DNA of 5,103 nt from Candidatus Roizmanbacteria bacterium CG11_big_fil_rev_8_21_14_0_20_36_8 (GCA_002796045.1 PCVM01000090.1:779-5881); one strand, 5' to 3'; positions 1 through 4,468 are shown, numbered from the stretch's first letter. Translations and numbers: made by a program. Notes: generated by a model not told the origin, from the sequence alone.

Positions 1-1
1 A

Positions 2-223
2 ACTTGGATAAACGGCGGATTTATGGTTTTCAAGAAAAAAGTTTTTGATTATATAAATCCTGGAGAACTTGAGCACGATGCTCTTCGGAGGCTTGCAAAA
101 ATCAAAGAACTTTCTTTGTACAAGCACGAAGATTTTTGGTACTGTATGGATACTTATAAAGAAGTTGAGGAGCTAAATGAGATATGGGAAAAGGAAAATC
201 CACCATGGAGAATTTGGTCCTAA
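2..223 (+). CDS. rfbF: Glucose-1-phosphate cytidylyltransferase, C-terminal part (5' end outside window)
   Basis: Only the last 73 codons are present; the frame is open to the left edge, so the ATG at 23 is internal. The visible protein begins TWINGGF followed by an FDYI motif, then YKHEDFWYCMDT, and ends with a short tail containing NPPWRIW. These are hallmark C-terminal motifs of RfbF-type nucleotidyltransferases, which join CTP and glucose-1-phosphate to make CDP-glucose, the first step of CDP-6-deoxy and dideoxy sugar pathways in the cytoplasm. The next gene starts one base after the TAA stop and encodes the expected following enzyme, so the two are almost certainly in one operon and translationally coupled. 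The catalytic N-terminal region is not visible, so activity cannot be judged. Confidence 0.88.
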   Translation, partial: TWINGGFMVFKKKVFDYINPGELEHDALRRLAKIKELSLYKHEDFWYCMDTYKEVEELNEIWEKENPPWRIWS

Positions 224-224
224 T

Positions 225-1175
225 ATGAAAAACAAAACAATATTGGTAACAGGCGGTACGGGTTTTGTTGGGGCGCATCTTGTCGAATCTTTGATAAAAC
301 TTGGCGCCAATGTCATAGTTGTTGACATTAATTTAGATAAAAAGTCATATTTTTATACCCAAAAACTTGACCTGCAATCGACAGTAATAAATCTAGATAT
401 TTGTAATTATAGTAAATTACTGAATCTGATCGAAAAATATAAGGTTGAATTTATCTTCCATCTTGCTGCACAGGCCCTTGTCGATGCGGCTTATCGAGAT
501 CCAAAACATACGTTAGTGAATAATATTGTTAGTACCATAAATATTCTTGAGGCAGTCAGAATAAATCCTGAGATTTGTGGTCTAGTAGTCGCATCATCTG
601 ACAAGAGTTATGGAAAGTTACACAAAGATAAATATATTGAGACCGATCCCCTATCTGGCGACCATCCATACGATACGTCAAAATCGGCAACAGACTTGAT
701 AACGACTGCCTATTGTAAAACTTATGGCATCCCAGCAGTCGTTACAAGATTCGGAAATATTTACGGCGAGGGCGATCCTAATATGTCACGTATCATTCCT
801 GGGATCATGAATTCAATAATCAATGATCAAACACTTGAAATTCGAAGTGACGGAACATTTATACGCGATTACCTCTACGTCAAAGACGTTGTGGTGGGGT
901 ACATTTTACTAGCACAAAATATCGATAAAGTTCGTGGCCAGGCATACAATTTCGGATCAGATGATACTTTTTCAGTTTTGAAACTCATTGAAGAAGTCGG
1001 AAAAACACTCGGGAAAGAAATCCCTTATAAGATACAAAATACTGCCAAAAACGAAATCCCCTATCAGTCACTTAATTTTGATAAGATTCAATCAGCTATC
1101 GGCTGGAAACCAAAAGAAACAGTTTCTTCAACTGCAAATAGGATTTTGGATTGGTATGCTAAGCAAATTAGATAG
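225..1175 (+). CDS. rfbG: CDP-glucose 4,6-dehydratase-like NAD-dependent epimerase/dehydratase (extended SDR)
   Basis: Encodes 316 aa. The frame is open from 177, but the start at 225 puts the NAD-binding GGTGFVG (G10, G13, G16) at the usual place and lies one base after the rfbF stop. D34 follows the second strand of the Rossmann fold, HLAAQ is at 79-83, the catalytic SDK is at 125-127 and Y149-x3-K153 completes the active site. The SDK motif and RFGNIYGEGD fit sugar-nucleotide 4,6-dehydratases. With rfbF upstream, the likely reaction is CDP-glucose to CDP-4-keto-6-deoxyglucose. It is shorter than classical RfbG (about 350-360 aa), so a related nucleotide-sugar dehydratase is possible. No good Shine-Dalgarno sequence is placed before the start (a GGAG lies 14 bases away), so coupling to rfbF is likely. 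Its last 20 or so codons recur twice downstream. Confidence 0.82.
   Translation: MKNKTILVTGGTGFVGAHLVESLIKLGANVIVVDINLDKKSYFYTQKLDLQSTVINLDICNYSKLLNLIEKYKVEFIFHLAAQALVDAAYRDPKHTLVNNIVSTINILEAVRINPEICGLVVASSDKSYGKLHKDKYIETDPLSGDHPYDTSKSATDLITTAYCKTYGIPAVVTRFGNIYGEGDPNMSRIIPGIMNSIINDQTLEIRSDGTFIRDYLYVKDVVVGYILLAQNIDKVRGQAYNFGSDDTFSVLKLIEEVGKTLGKEIPYKIQNTAKNEIPYQSLNFDKIQSAIGWKPKETVSSTANRILDWYAKQIR
1101..1157 (+). repeat. Dehydratase-tail repeat, copy A (inside intact rfbG)
   Basis: This 57-base stretch encodes GWKPKETVSSTANRILDWY. It matches copies B (1980-2036) and C (3433-3489) at 52 of 57 bases each by eye. Copies A and B share an uninterrupted 32-base run covering TVSSTANRIL. Copy A is the only one attached to a complete gene; after this point it ends with AKQIR rather than LK. 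Confidence 0.93.
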
Positions 1176-1189
1176 TTTTTTCTTTAAAT
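1170..1189 (+). repeat. Degenerate copy of the site that flanks the second HEPN/MNT pair
   Basis: This segment straddles the rfbG stop codon. It matches the 3' end of the second MNT gene (2903-2922) at 17 of 20 bases and includes a shared TTCTTTAAAT. It lies at the same distance from tail copy A as the better copy (2048-2073) lies from tail copy B, so gapless alignment of A and B runs through it. The similarity is short and AT-rich, so common origin is plausible but not certain. Confidence 0.4.
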
Positions 1190-1221
1190 GTACCAATTAC
1201 TACTGTAATCATCTGGGTTAG

Positions 1222-1246
1222 ATGACATATTTTCATATCATTTTTT
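1222..1246 (+). terminator. Possible weak terminator between rfbG and hepT
   Basis: ATGACATAT (1222-1230) can pair with ATATCAT (1235-1241) if two bases bulge out, and six T follow. An alternative, mutually exclusive stem pairs TCATCT (1209-1214) with AGATGA (1220-1225). Either would serve the plus-strand rfbG transcript and overlaps the hepT stop on the other strand. The stems are weak. Confidence 0.25.
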
Positions 1247-1588
1247 GAATGTACTTATAACTTCATGAATTTGCTCGTAAAGTTCTGGAATATATGAAGA
1301 AATAATATTCCATATGATTGTGATATCAATATCAGCGTAGTCGTGCGCAACAATATTTCGAAGGTCAATTATCTTTCTCCATGGGATCTCTTTATGTGAA
1401 TCTCTAAAGGAAGCGCTAAGATTATTTGCAGCCTCCCCGATAATTTCTAGATTTCTAACAACAGCGTCATGATCCCATTCATCTTTGAAAAAATCTTCTT
1501 GAGAGTGTTTTTCAATATAGTTTTTGAGTTTATCAATAGCGTCTTGCATGTGAAGAAGATATGCAAGATTATCTCGCTTTTGTCTCAT
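1238..1588 (-). CDS. hepT: HepT-like HEPN (DUF86) toxin of an MntA-HepT pair
   Basis: Encodes 116 aa, a normal length for DUF86 HEPN proteins. RNLEIIGEAA (45-54) and IPWRKIIDLRN (68-78) are family signatures. R77-NIVA-H82-D-Y84 is the complete RX4HXY motif: R and H form the RNase site of HEPN toxins, and in studied MntA-HepT (type VII) systems the Tyr is the residue AMPylated by the antitoxin. All key residues are present, so an active toxin is expected, probably cutting tRNA or other RNA. Its start overlaps the mntA stop by four bases (ATGA, 1585-1588), giving strict coupling with the antitoxin translated first. It converges on rfbG, with 62 bases between the two stop codons. Confidence 0.9.
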   Translation of the reverse strand: MRQKRDNLAYLLHMQDAIDKLKNYIEKHSQEDFFKDEWDHDAVVRNLEIIGEAANNLSASFRDSHKEIPWRKIIDLRNIVAHDYADIDITIIWNIISSYIPELYEQIHEVISTFKK

Positions 1589-1857
1589 AAAATTGGTCGT
1601 TGTGAATCTAAAATACTCTTTTTAAGATATTTGTTTATTCCATTAAAACTGAGTAGATCGACTTTTTTTTTGAGTGTATCTTCAAGTTCGTGCTTCAGTT
1701 CAATATAAGATATCCCCATTTTTTTCGGGGGTTCAAATAAGATGTCCACGTCACTATTGCTATCAAAAGTGCTATTTGCGTATGATCCAAAAATTGACGC
1801 CTTTTTAACACCATATTTGATCAAAATTGGCTTTATAGTTTCTTGAATATCTTTCAT
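1585..1857 (-). CDS. mntA: MntA-like minimal nucleotidyltransferase antitoxin
   Basis: Encodes 90 aa with the minimal polymerase-beta-type nucleotidyltransferase core. G24-S25-Y26-A27 is followed by D36-V-D38, the metal-binding pair, and D67 in KKVDLLS is the probable third carboxylate. Proteins of this type paired with HepT transfer AMP onto the Tyr of the toxin RX4HXY motif and neutralise it. The gene lies directly upstream of hepT and overlaps it by four bases. All catalytic residues are visible, so the antitoxin looks functional. The start at 1857 is supported by an extended -10 box ending exactly six bases before the ATG, and no Shine-Dalgarno sequence is seen. Confidence 0.88.
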   Translation of the reverse strand: MKDIQETIKPILIKYGVKKASIFGSYANSTFDSNSDVDILFEPPKKMGISYIELKHELEDTLKKKVDLLSFNGINKYLKKSILDSQRPIL

Positions 1858-1863
1858 ATATTT

Positions 1864-1872
1864 ATTTTACCA
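1864..1872 (-). promoter_or_regulatory. Extended -10 promoter of mntA-hepT, probably leaderless
   Basis: On the minus strand the sequence reads TGGTAAAAT, an extended -10 (TG-N-TAAAAT). Six bases separate it from the mntA ATG, which would make the A of ATG the first transcribed base. No convincing -35 box is seen (GGGGAT at 17-base spacing), which is usual when TGN is present. Confidence 0.55.
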
Positions 1873-1892
1873 CAAATCCCTACTACATCCCC

Positions 1893-2045
1893 AAAATAAG
1901 CCATCTTTTAATTCTAAGCGAGGCAAAAAAAGAAGGAATAACAATTTACTCAAATTGATCAAAAATCAAAAAAGAAATTGGCTGGGAGCCAAAGGAGACA
2001 GTTTCTTCAACTGCAAATAGGATTTTGGAGTGGTATTTGAAATAA
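1893..2045 (+). pseudogene. Fossil 3' end of an rfbG-like dehydratase gene (tail B)
   Basis: In one frame this reads KISHLLILSEAKKE, then seven codons, a TGA at 1956-1958, then SKIKKEIGWEPKE and a tail ending ILEWYLK with TAA at 2043-2045. It aligns without gaps to the end of intact rfbG, where AKNE, DKIQSAIGWKPKE and ILDWY lie at the same spacing. From 1980 on identity is very high; upstream only scattered residues match, including AK-E, N, KI and IGW. There is no start codon or N-terminal domain, and the in-frame TGA breaks the frame, so it cannot be a working enzyme. The left limit is soft and runs towards the mntA promoter. Confidence 0.8.
1980..2045 (+). repeat. Dehydratase-tail repeat, copy B
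   Basis: This 66-base stretch matches copy C (3433-3498) at 64 of 66 bases, including the stop codon, and matches copy A at 52 of the first 57. The two B/C differences both fall on third codon positions and are silent (AAG/AAA for Lys, TCT/TCA for Ser). Confidence 0.93.
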
Positions 2046-2047
2046 TC

Positions 2048-2073
2048 AAGACGGTCTATTCTTTAAATTAATC
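2048..2073 (+). repeat. Direct repeat flanking the second HEPN/MNT pair, left copy
   Basis: This 26-base stretch starts two bases after the stop of tail B and matches 2901-2926 at 25 of 26 bases (the single difference is C2052 against T2905). In the right copy the same bases encode the last codons of the MNT gene. The left copy may be the fossil end of another MNT gene, or a target-site or recombination duplication. Confidence 0.85.
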
Positions 2074-2175
2074 CATTTCATATCATCAATCCTTAAACCT
2101 TTCAGGATATTTTCGAAGATCATTTTCTCTAGTTATCAATCCAATATAGAACTTTTGGATATAATTCTAATCATT

Positions 2176-2184
2176 TGATACAAT
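2176..2184 (+). promoter_or_regulatory. Extended -10 promoter of the second HEPN/MNT pair, probably leaderless
   Basis: TGATACAAT is an extended -10, with exactly six bases (TAGCAT) before the ATG at 2191; TTGGAT at 2155-2160 is a weak -35. A perfect TATAAT also lies at 2160-2165 and could drive a short leader, but no Shine-Dalgarno sequence lies between it and the ATG. Which box is used cannot be decided by eye. Confidence 0.5.
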
Positions 2185-2190
2185 TAGCAT

Positions 2191-2586
2191 ATGGAAATTA
2201 AGGAAAGTGACAAATTACAAAAAGCGTGGGTAAAGAGCGCTGATGAAGATTTAAAAACAGCTAATGATTTATTTAAGTTAGGTAGATTTAGCGGTTGTCT
2301 ATTTTTCTGTCATCTCGTGATTGAAAAAACTTTAAAAGCGATCTATATTAAAGTTAATGATACTTATCCGCCTCCTACTCATAAATTAATCAGTCTCGCC
2401 AATTTGTCAAAATTAGAATTAACTAAGGAGCATAAATTATATTTGACCGAGATAACCACCTTTAATGTTGAAGCGCGATATGATATTTTTAAAGAAAAAC
2501 TTTATAAAAAAGCCACAAGTAAATTTACTAGAAAATATCTTGACATAACTAAAGAATTATTTGTTCAATTTAAAAGATTACTATGA
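2191..2586 (+). CDS. HEPN domain protein (PF05168-like), partner of a nucleotidyltransferase
   Basis: Encodes 131 aa, all predicted helical. The signature of this HEPN branch is visible: SADEDLKTANDL (16-27), CLFFCHLVIEKTLKAIYI (36-53), PPTHKL (61-66) and EARYD (94-98). The canonical HEPN RNase motif RX4-6H is absent: neither R96 nor the nearby arginines has a correctly placed His. It may therefore not be an RNase, or may act through another site; some HEPN proteins of this branch are thought to act as binding partners of the nucleotidyltransferase. The stop overlaps the MNT start by four bases (ATGA, 2583-2586), the HEPN-first order opposite to the mntA-hepT pair. A TA role is inferred from pairing and is less secure than for hepT. 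Confidence 0.85.
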   Translation: MEIKESDKLQKAWVKSADEDLKTANDLFKLGRFSGCLFFCHLVIEKTLKAIYIKVNDTYPPPTHKLISLANLSKLELTKEHKLYLTEITTFNVEARYDIFKEKLYKKATSKFTRKYLDITKELFVQFKRLL

Positions 2587-2924
2587 TCGATAAAATAATT
2601 TTAAAAAAACAAGGGATATTAAATGAAATCGAAGATTATATTAAGGTGTTAATAAAGAATAAAATAAATCCAGAAAAAATAATTCTTTATGGTTCCTACG
2701 CCAAGGGGAAAGCTCACCAATATTCAGATATTGATATAGCAGTCATTTCTGACCAGTTTGGAAAAGATGAGATCGAGGAGTTGATGAATTTAGCAAGGCT
2801 GACTATCGATGTGTCAGATCGGATTGAAGCCATTCCTCTGACAAATGAAAACTTAAAATTGAAATACCATTCCCTAATTGGCGAAATAAATAAATATGGG
2901 AAGATGGTCTATTCTTTAAATTAA
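2583..2924 (+). CDS. Minimal nucleotidyltransferase (MNT) partner of the second HEPN protein
   Basis: Encodes 113 aa. GSYAKGKA (37-44) followed by D49-I-D51 is the nucleotidyltransferase active site, and E82 in IEAIPLT is the likely third acidic residue. The fold belongs to the polymerase-beta superfamily, and the protein probably modifies its HEPN partner or an RNA with a nucleotide. It starts inside the stop of the HEPN gene, so the pair is one translational unit. Its last seven codons (MVYSLN and stop, 2904-2924) lie within a 26-base direct repeat found again just left of the pair at 2048-2073, so the native C-terminus may have been replaced or supplied at an insertion junction. It is only distantly similar to the other MNT in this window. 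Confidence 0.87.
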   Translation: MIDKIILKKQGILNEIEDYIKVLIKNKINPEKIILYGSYAKGKAHQYSDIDIAVISDQFGKDEIEELMNLARLTIDVSDRIEAIPLTNENLKLKYHSLIGEINKYGKMVYSLN

Positions 2925-2926
2925 TC
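2901..2926 (+). repeat. Direct repeat flanking the second HEPN/MNT pair, right copy
   Basis: Matches 2048-2073 at 25 of 26 bases, offset 853 bases. It covers the 3' end and TAA of the MNT gene plus two bases beyond it. Confidence 0.85.
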
Positions 2927-3005
2927 TCATCTAGGGTTTAATTACCTGTCGCTCTACGTTGGGGAGTATCATTAACAATATATATTTTTAAAGCTCGAAA
3001 TTGGA

Positions 3006-3072
3006 AAATGTTTTAAGTATGAATAAAGTATTTTAATAATTTCATAAAATTTTAAGTATGATTAAAACATTT
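3006..3072. repeat. AT-rich nested repeats between the MNT gene and hicB
   Basis: AAATGTTTTAA (3006-3016) and TTAAAACATTT (3062-3072) form a perfect 11-base inverted repeat. Between and across these arms, TTTTAAGTATGA occurs twice (3011-3022 and 3050-3061), and ATTTTA (3030-3035) faces TAAAAT (3045-3050). It could be an operator, a termination region for the MNT transcript, or chance in AT-rich DNA. The rest of the 246-base gap (2925-3170) shows no gene. Confidence 0.4.
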
Positions 3073-3105
3073 AGAATGTGAGTCGCTTAGAAAGCACATA
3101 GTTGA

Positions 3106-3123
3106 GCCATTAGTAATTATGGC
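3106..3123. promoter_or_regulatory. Inverted repeat upstream of hicB, possible operator
   Basis: GCCAT and ATGGC form a 5-base inverted repeat around 8 bases, in otherwise AT-rich DNA, about 33 bases upstream of the hicB -10 box. TA operons are often autoregulated at such sites, but this HicB lacks an obvious DNA-binding domain, so the role is uncertain. Confidence 0.25.
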
Positions 3124-3155
3124 GGAAAAAATATATCAAAAAGAAAAATTTATAC

Positions 3156-3161
3156 TATAAT
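3156..3161 (+). promoter_or_regulatory. -10 box of hicB
   Basis: A perfect TATAAT lies nine bases before the hicB ATG, predicting an mRNA leader of only two or three bases. No -35 of note and no Shine-Dalgarno sequence are visible. Confidence 0.5.
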
Positions 3162-3170
3162 AATACATAT

Positions 3171-3386
3171 ATGAAAAAAGTAAAAAATATTTTAAAAGAA
3201 ACATCAGCCTTAGTTTGGAAGGAGAAAGATCTTTTTGTTGCGAAATCTTTGGAGGTAGAAGTCGCAAGTCAAGGTAAAACGAAAAAAGAAGCTTTAGAAT
3301 TATTTTTTGAAGAAGAATTATCTGCGCCAAAATTATTTCCTTATAAAGATTTATCCCTAGAAAAGCTAAACATTGCTTATGCCTAA
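3171..3386 (+). CDS. HicB-like antitoxin, short form, partner toxin gene broken
   Basis: Encodes 71 aa. ALVWKEKDLFVAKSLEVEVA (13-32), SQGKTKKEALELFFEE (33-48) and a C-terminal KLNIAYA match the short HicB family: a partial RNase-H-like fold that blocks HicA mRNA interferases. No C-terminal helix-turn-helix or ribbon-helix-helix domain is present, as is common in short single-domain HicB. The neighbouring hicA start overlaps the end of this gene by eight bases (ATG at 3379, stop at 3384-3386), the expected hicBA arrangement, but hicA breaks off after about 18 codons. The antitoxin therefore appears orphaned here. It could persist by inertia or act on a HicA encoded elsewhere. No frame damage is visible in it. 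Confidence 0.78.
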   Translation: MKKVKNILKETSALVWKEKDLFVAKSLEVEVASQGKTKKEALELFFEEELSAPKLFPYKDLSLEKLNIAYA

Positions 3387-3498
3387 GCTATACTCCGCAA
3401 GAGAAGTACTTTTTATCAATAAAATAGTTTTTGGCTGGGAGCCAAAAGAGACAGTTTCATCAACTGCAAATAGGATTTTGGAGTGGTATTTGAAATAA
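3379..3498 (+). pseudogene. Truncated hicA fused in frame to a dehydratase tail (39 aa chimera)
   Basis: An open frame of 39 codons plus stop. It starts MPKLYSAREVLFINKIVF, which resembles the N-terminus and first helix of HicA/YcfA-type toxins, and it overlaps the hicB end by eight bases as hicA normally does. At 3433 it passes in frame into GWEPKETVSSTANRILEWYLK, the C-terminus of the rfbG-like dehydratase (tail copy C). The HicA catalytic His, expected soon after this point in a GSH-type motif, is missing, so no toxin activity is expected. The junction falls near TTTTTGG, where a HicA GF codon pair and the tail could share a few bases. Whether the chimera is translated is unknown; signals for hicB translation would carry ribosomes into it. 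Confidence 0.75.
3433..3498 (+). repeat. Dehydratase-tail repeat, copy C
   Basis: Matches copy B at 64 of 66 bases and copy A at 52 of the first 57. Homology stops abruptly at the left, where hicA sequence begins, and the copy ends at a TAA that lies within a terminator-like hairpin. Confidence 0.93.
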
Positions 3499-3516
3499 GC
3501 AAGATATTGCTTATTT
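3493..3516. terminator. Hairpin shared by two converging reading frames, likely terminator
   Basis: AAATAAGCAA pairs perfectly with TTGCTTATTT around a GATA loop, a 10-base stem. In the plus direction it is followed by TATTTAAT, giving a U-rich end. It contains the TAA of tail C (3496-3498), and its last base is the last base of the glycosyltransferase stop codon read from the other strand. It probably ends the hicB-side transcript and may work weakly in the other direction. Confidence 0.6.
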
Positions 3517-4451
3517 TATTTAATGTTGATCTTATTTCGTAAAATGTGCGTTGGGCGATCTTTTGCTTCTTCGTATATTCTTGCGATATATTCGCTTATT
3601 ATTCCAAGAATAAAAAATAATATTCCAAATAAAAATAGCATTAAAAGCAATATTGATGTTATTCCTGGATTCACCCTGCCTTCAATAGCAAAAAGGATAA
3701 GGTAATATATTATCAGGACGAACGAGAATATTGTCATAATAATACCTGTATAAGTAACAAATCTAAGTGGCAAGTAGGAAAAAGAGAAGAAGGCGTTTTT
3801 TGCAACTCTTGCAACTGTAATAAAATCAGCTTTAGATTTTCCAGCGACTCTATTTACTCTGTTGAACTCGACGCCTGACTGTTTGAAACCAGTCCAAACT
3901 ACAAGCCCTCTTAAATATTTATTTTGTTCAGGCATGTTATTCACAACTTCATAAACACGTCTGTCCATCAGGCGAAAATCAGACACATTTTCAGGAAATG
4001 AGTCATGCGTCGCCATATTGAGGAGCTTATAAAACAAGATTGAGCTGATATTTCGTACAATTCCAGCTGTTCTCTTCTTAACAACTCCATAGACTATTTC
4101 ATATCCCTCTTCCCACTTAGCAATAAATTTTTTTACTACTTCAATAGGTTCCTGCATATCAGCCATCATCACCACACACGCATCACCTTTAATGTATTTT
4201 AGTCCGGCAGCTATACCACCATCACACTCAAAATTCCGAGAAAGTTGGAGTACTTTAAATCGTTTATCTTTTTTTGCATATGTAGATAGTAGTTCGTATG
4301 AGTCATCTGTTGAGCCGTTCTCAACAAGCATTATTTCAAAATCATATGATTCGTTTTTTTCAATAAATGTAGCAAGTTCTTTAAGAAGATGTGGAATACT
4401 TTCACTCTCGTTGTATACTGGGATTACGAAAGAAATCAATTTTTTTGACAT
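3516..4451 (-). CDS. Family 2 glycosyltransferase, DPM1/GtrB type, membrane anchored
   Basis: Encodes 311 aa, typical for polyprenyl-phosphate glycosyltransferases. The GT-A domain starts at once with SFVIPVYNE (7-15), then VENGSTDDS (43-51) and ADMQEP (97-102), which aligns with the usual DADLQDP metal-binding region but has Met in place of the first Asp. FRLMDRRVYEVV (159-170) and NKYLRGLVVWTGF (177-189) are strong GtrB/DPM1 signatures. Two membrane helices follow, about 233-257 and 263-288, with a short basic cytoplasmic tail. The likely role is transfer of a sugar from a nucleotide donor to undecaprenyl phosphate at the inner face of the membrane for surface glycan assembly. The sugar cannot be read from sequence. 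It diverges from the transketolase gene with only 17 bases between starts. Confidence 0.9.
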   Translation of the reverse strand: MSKKLISFVIPVYNESESIPHLLKELATFIEKNESYDFEIMLVENGSTDDSYELLSTYAKKDKRFKVLQLSRNFECDGGIAAGLKYIKGDACVVMMADMQEPIEVVKKFIAKWEEGYEIVYGVVKKRTAGIVRNISSILFYKLLNMATHDSFPENVSDFRLMDRRVYEVVNNMPEQNKYLRGLVVWTGFKQSGVEFNRVNRVAGKSKADFITVARVAKNAFFSFSYLPLRFVTYTGIIMTIFSFVLIIYYLILFAIEGRVNPGITSILLLMLFLFGILFFILGIISEYIARIYEEAKDRPTHILRNKINIK

Positions 4452-4457
4452 TTAAAG

Positions 4458-4463
4458 TATTAT
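4458..4463 (+). promoter_or_regulatory. Possible -10 box of the transketolase gene
   Basis: TATTAT lies five bases before the transketolase ATG at 4469 and overlaps the opposite-strand -10 of the glycosyltransferase. No matching -35 is seen at the normal spacing. It fits the pattern of the other starts in the window but is the weakest of them. Confidence 0.3.
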
Positions 4464-4467
4464 ATCA
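4459..4467 (-). promoter_or_regulatory. Extended -10 promoter of the glycosyltransferase gene, near-leaderless
   Basis: On the minus strand the sequence reads TGATATAAT, a perfect extended -10. It ends seven bases before the ATG, so the leader would be about one base. The upstream contacts lie inside the first codons of the divergent transketolase gene. Confidence 0.6.
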
Positions 4468-4468
4468 A

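Larger units (their letters stand above)
1858..2190. other. 333-base stretch without an intact gene
   Basis: From left to right it holds the mntA promoter (1864-1872, minus), the fossil 3' end of a dehydratase gene (1893-2045, plus), the left copy of a 26-base direct repeat (2048-2073), an AT-rich segment with a possible short minus-strand coding remnant (2086-2160), and the promoter of the second HEPN gene (2176-2184). No RNA gene was recognised. Confidence 0.8.

Noticed and set aside
177..224. Longer N-terminus for the dehydratase, starting at 177
   Set aside because: It would add 16 residues before the Rossmann GGTGFVG motif, all overlapping the coding end of rfbF; the start at 225 fits the family.
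988..1221. Open frames opposite or within real genes (also 1469-1708 plus, 3136-3330 minus, 3523-3705 plus, 4192-4455 plus)
   Set aside because: Each overlaps a better-supported gene in another frame, has no recognisable domain and shows low-complexity translation typical of AT-rich shadow frames.
2925..3170. Small RNA or tRNA gene in the gap before hicB
   Set aside because: No tRNA-like cloverleaf or recognisable RNA family was found; only AT-rich repeats and a promoter can be supported.
1101..3498. CRISPR array
   Set aside because: The repeats are few, 26-66 bases long, unevenly spaced and clearly coding-derived; no spacers or cas genes are present.
1170..3500. Insertion sequence or integrase-borne island with tRNA attachment sites
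   Set aside because: No transposase, integrase, tRNA or terminal inverted repeats were seen; the repeats are direct and derive from gene 3' ends.
4445..4450. Perfect TTGACA as a -35 box for the transketolase gene
   Set aside because: The normal 16-18 base spacing would put the -10 box inside the transketolase coding region, where no -10-like sequence is found; the bases are explained by the first codons of the glycosyltransferase gene.
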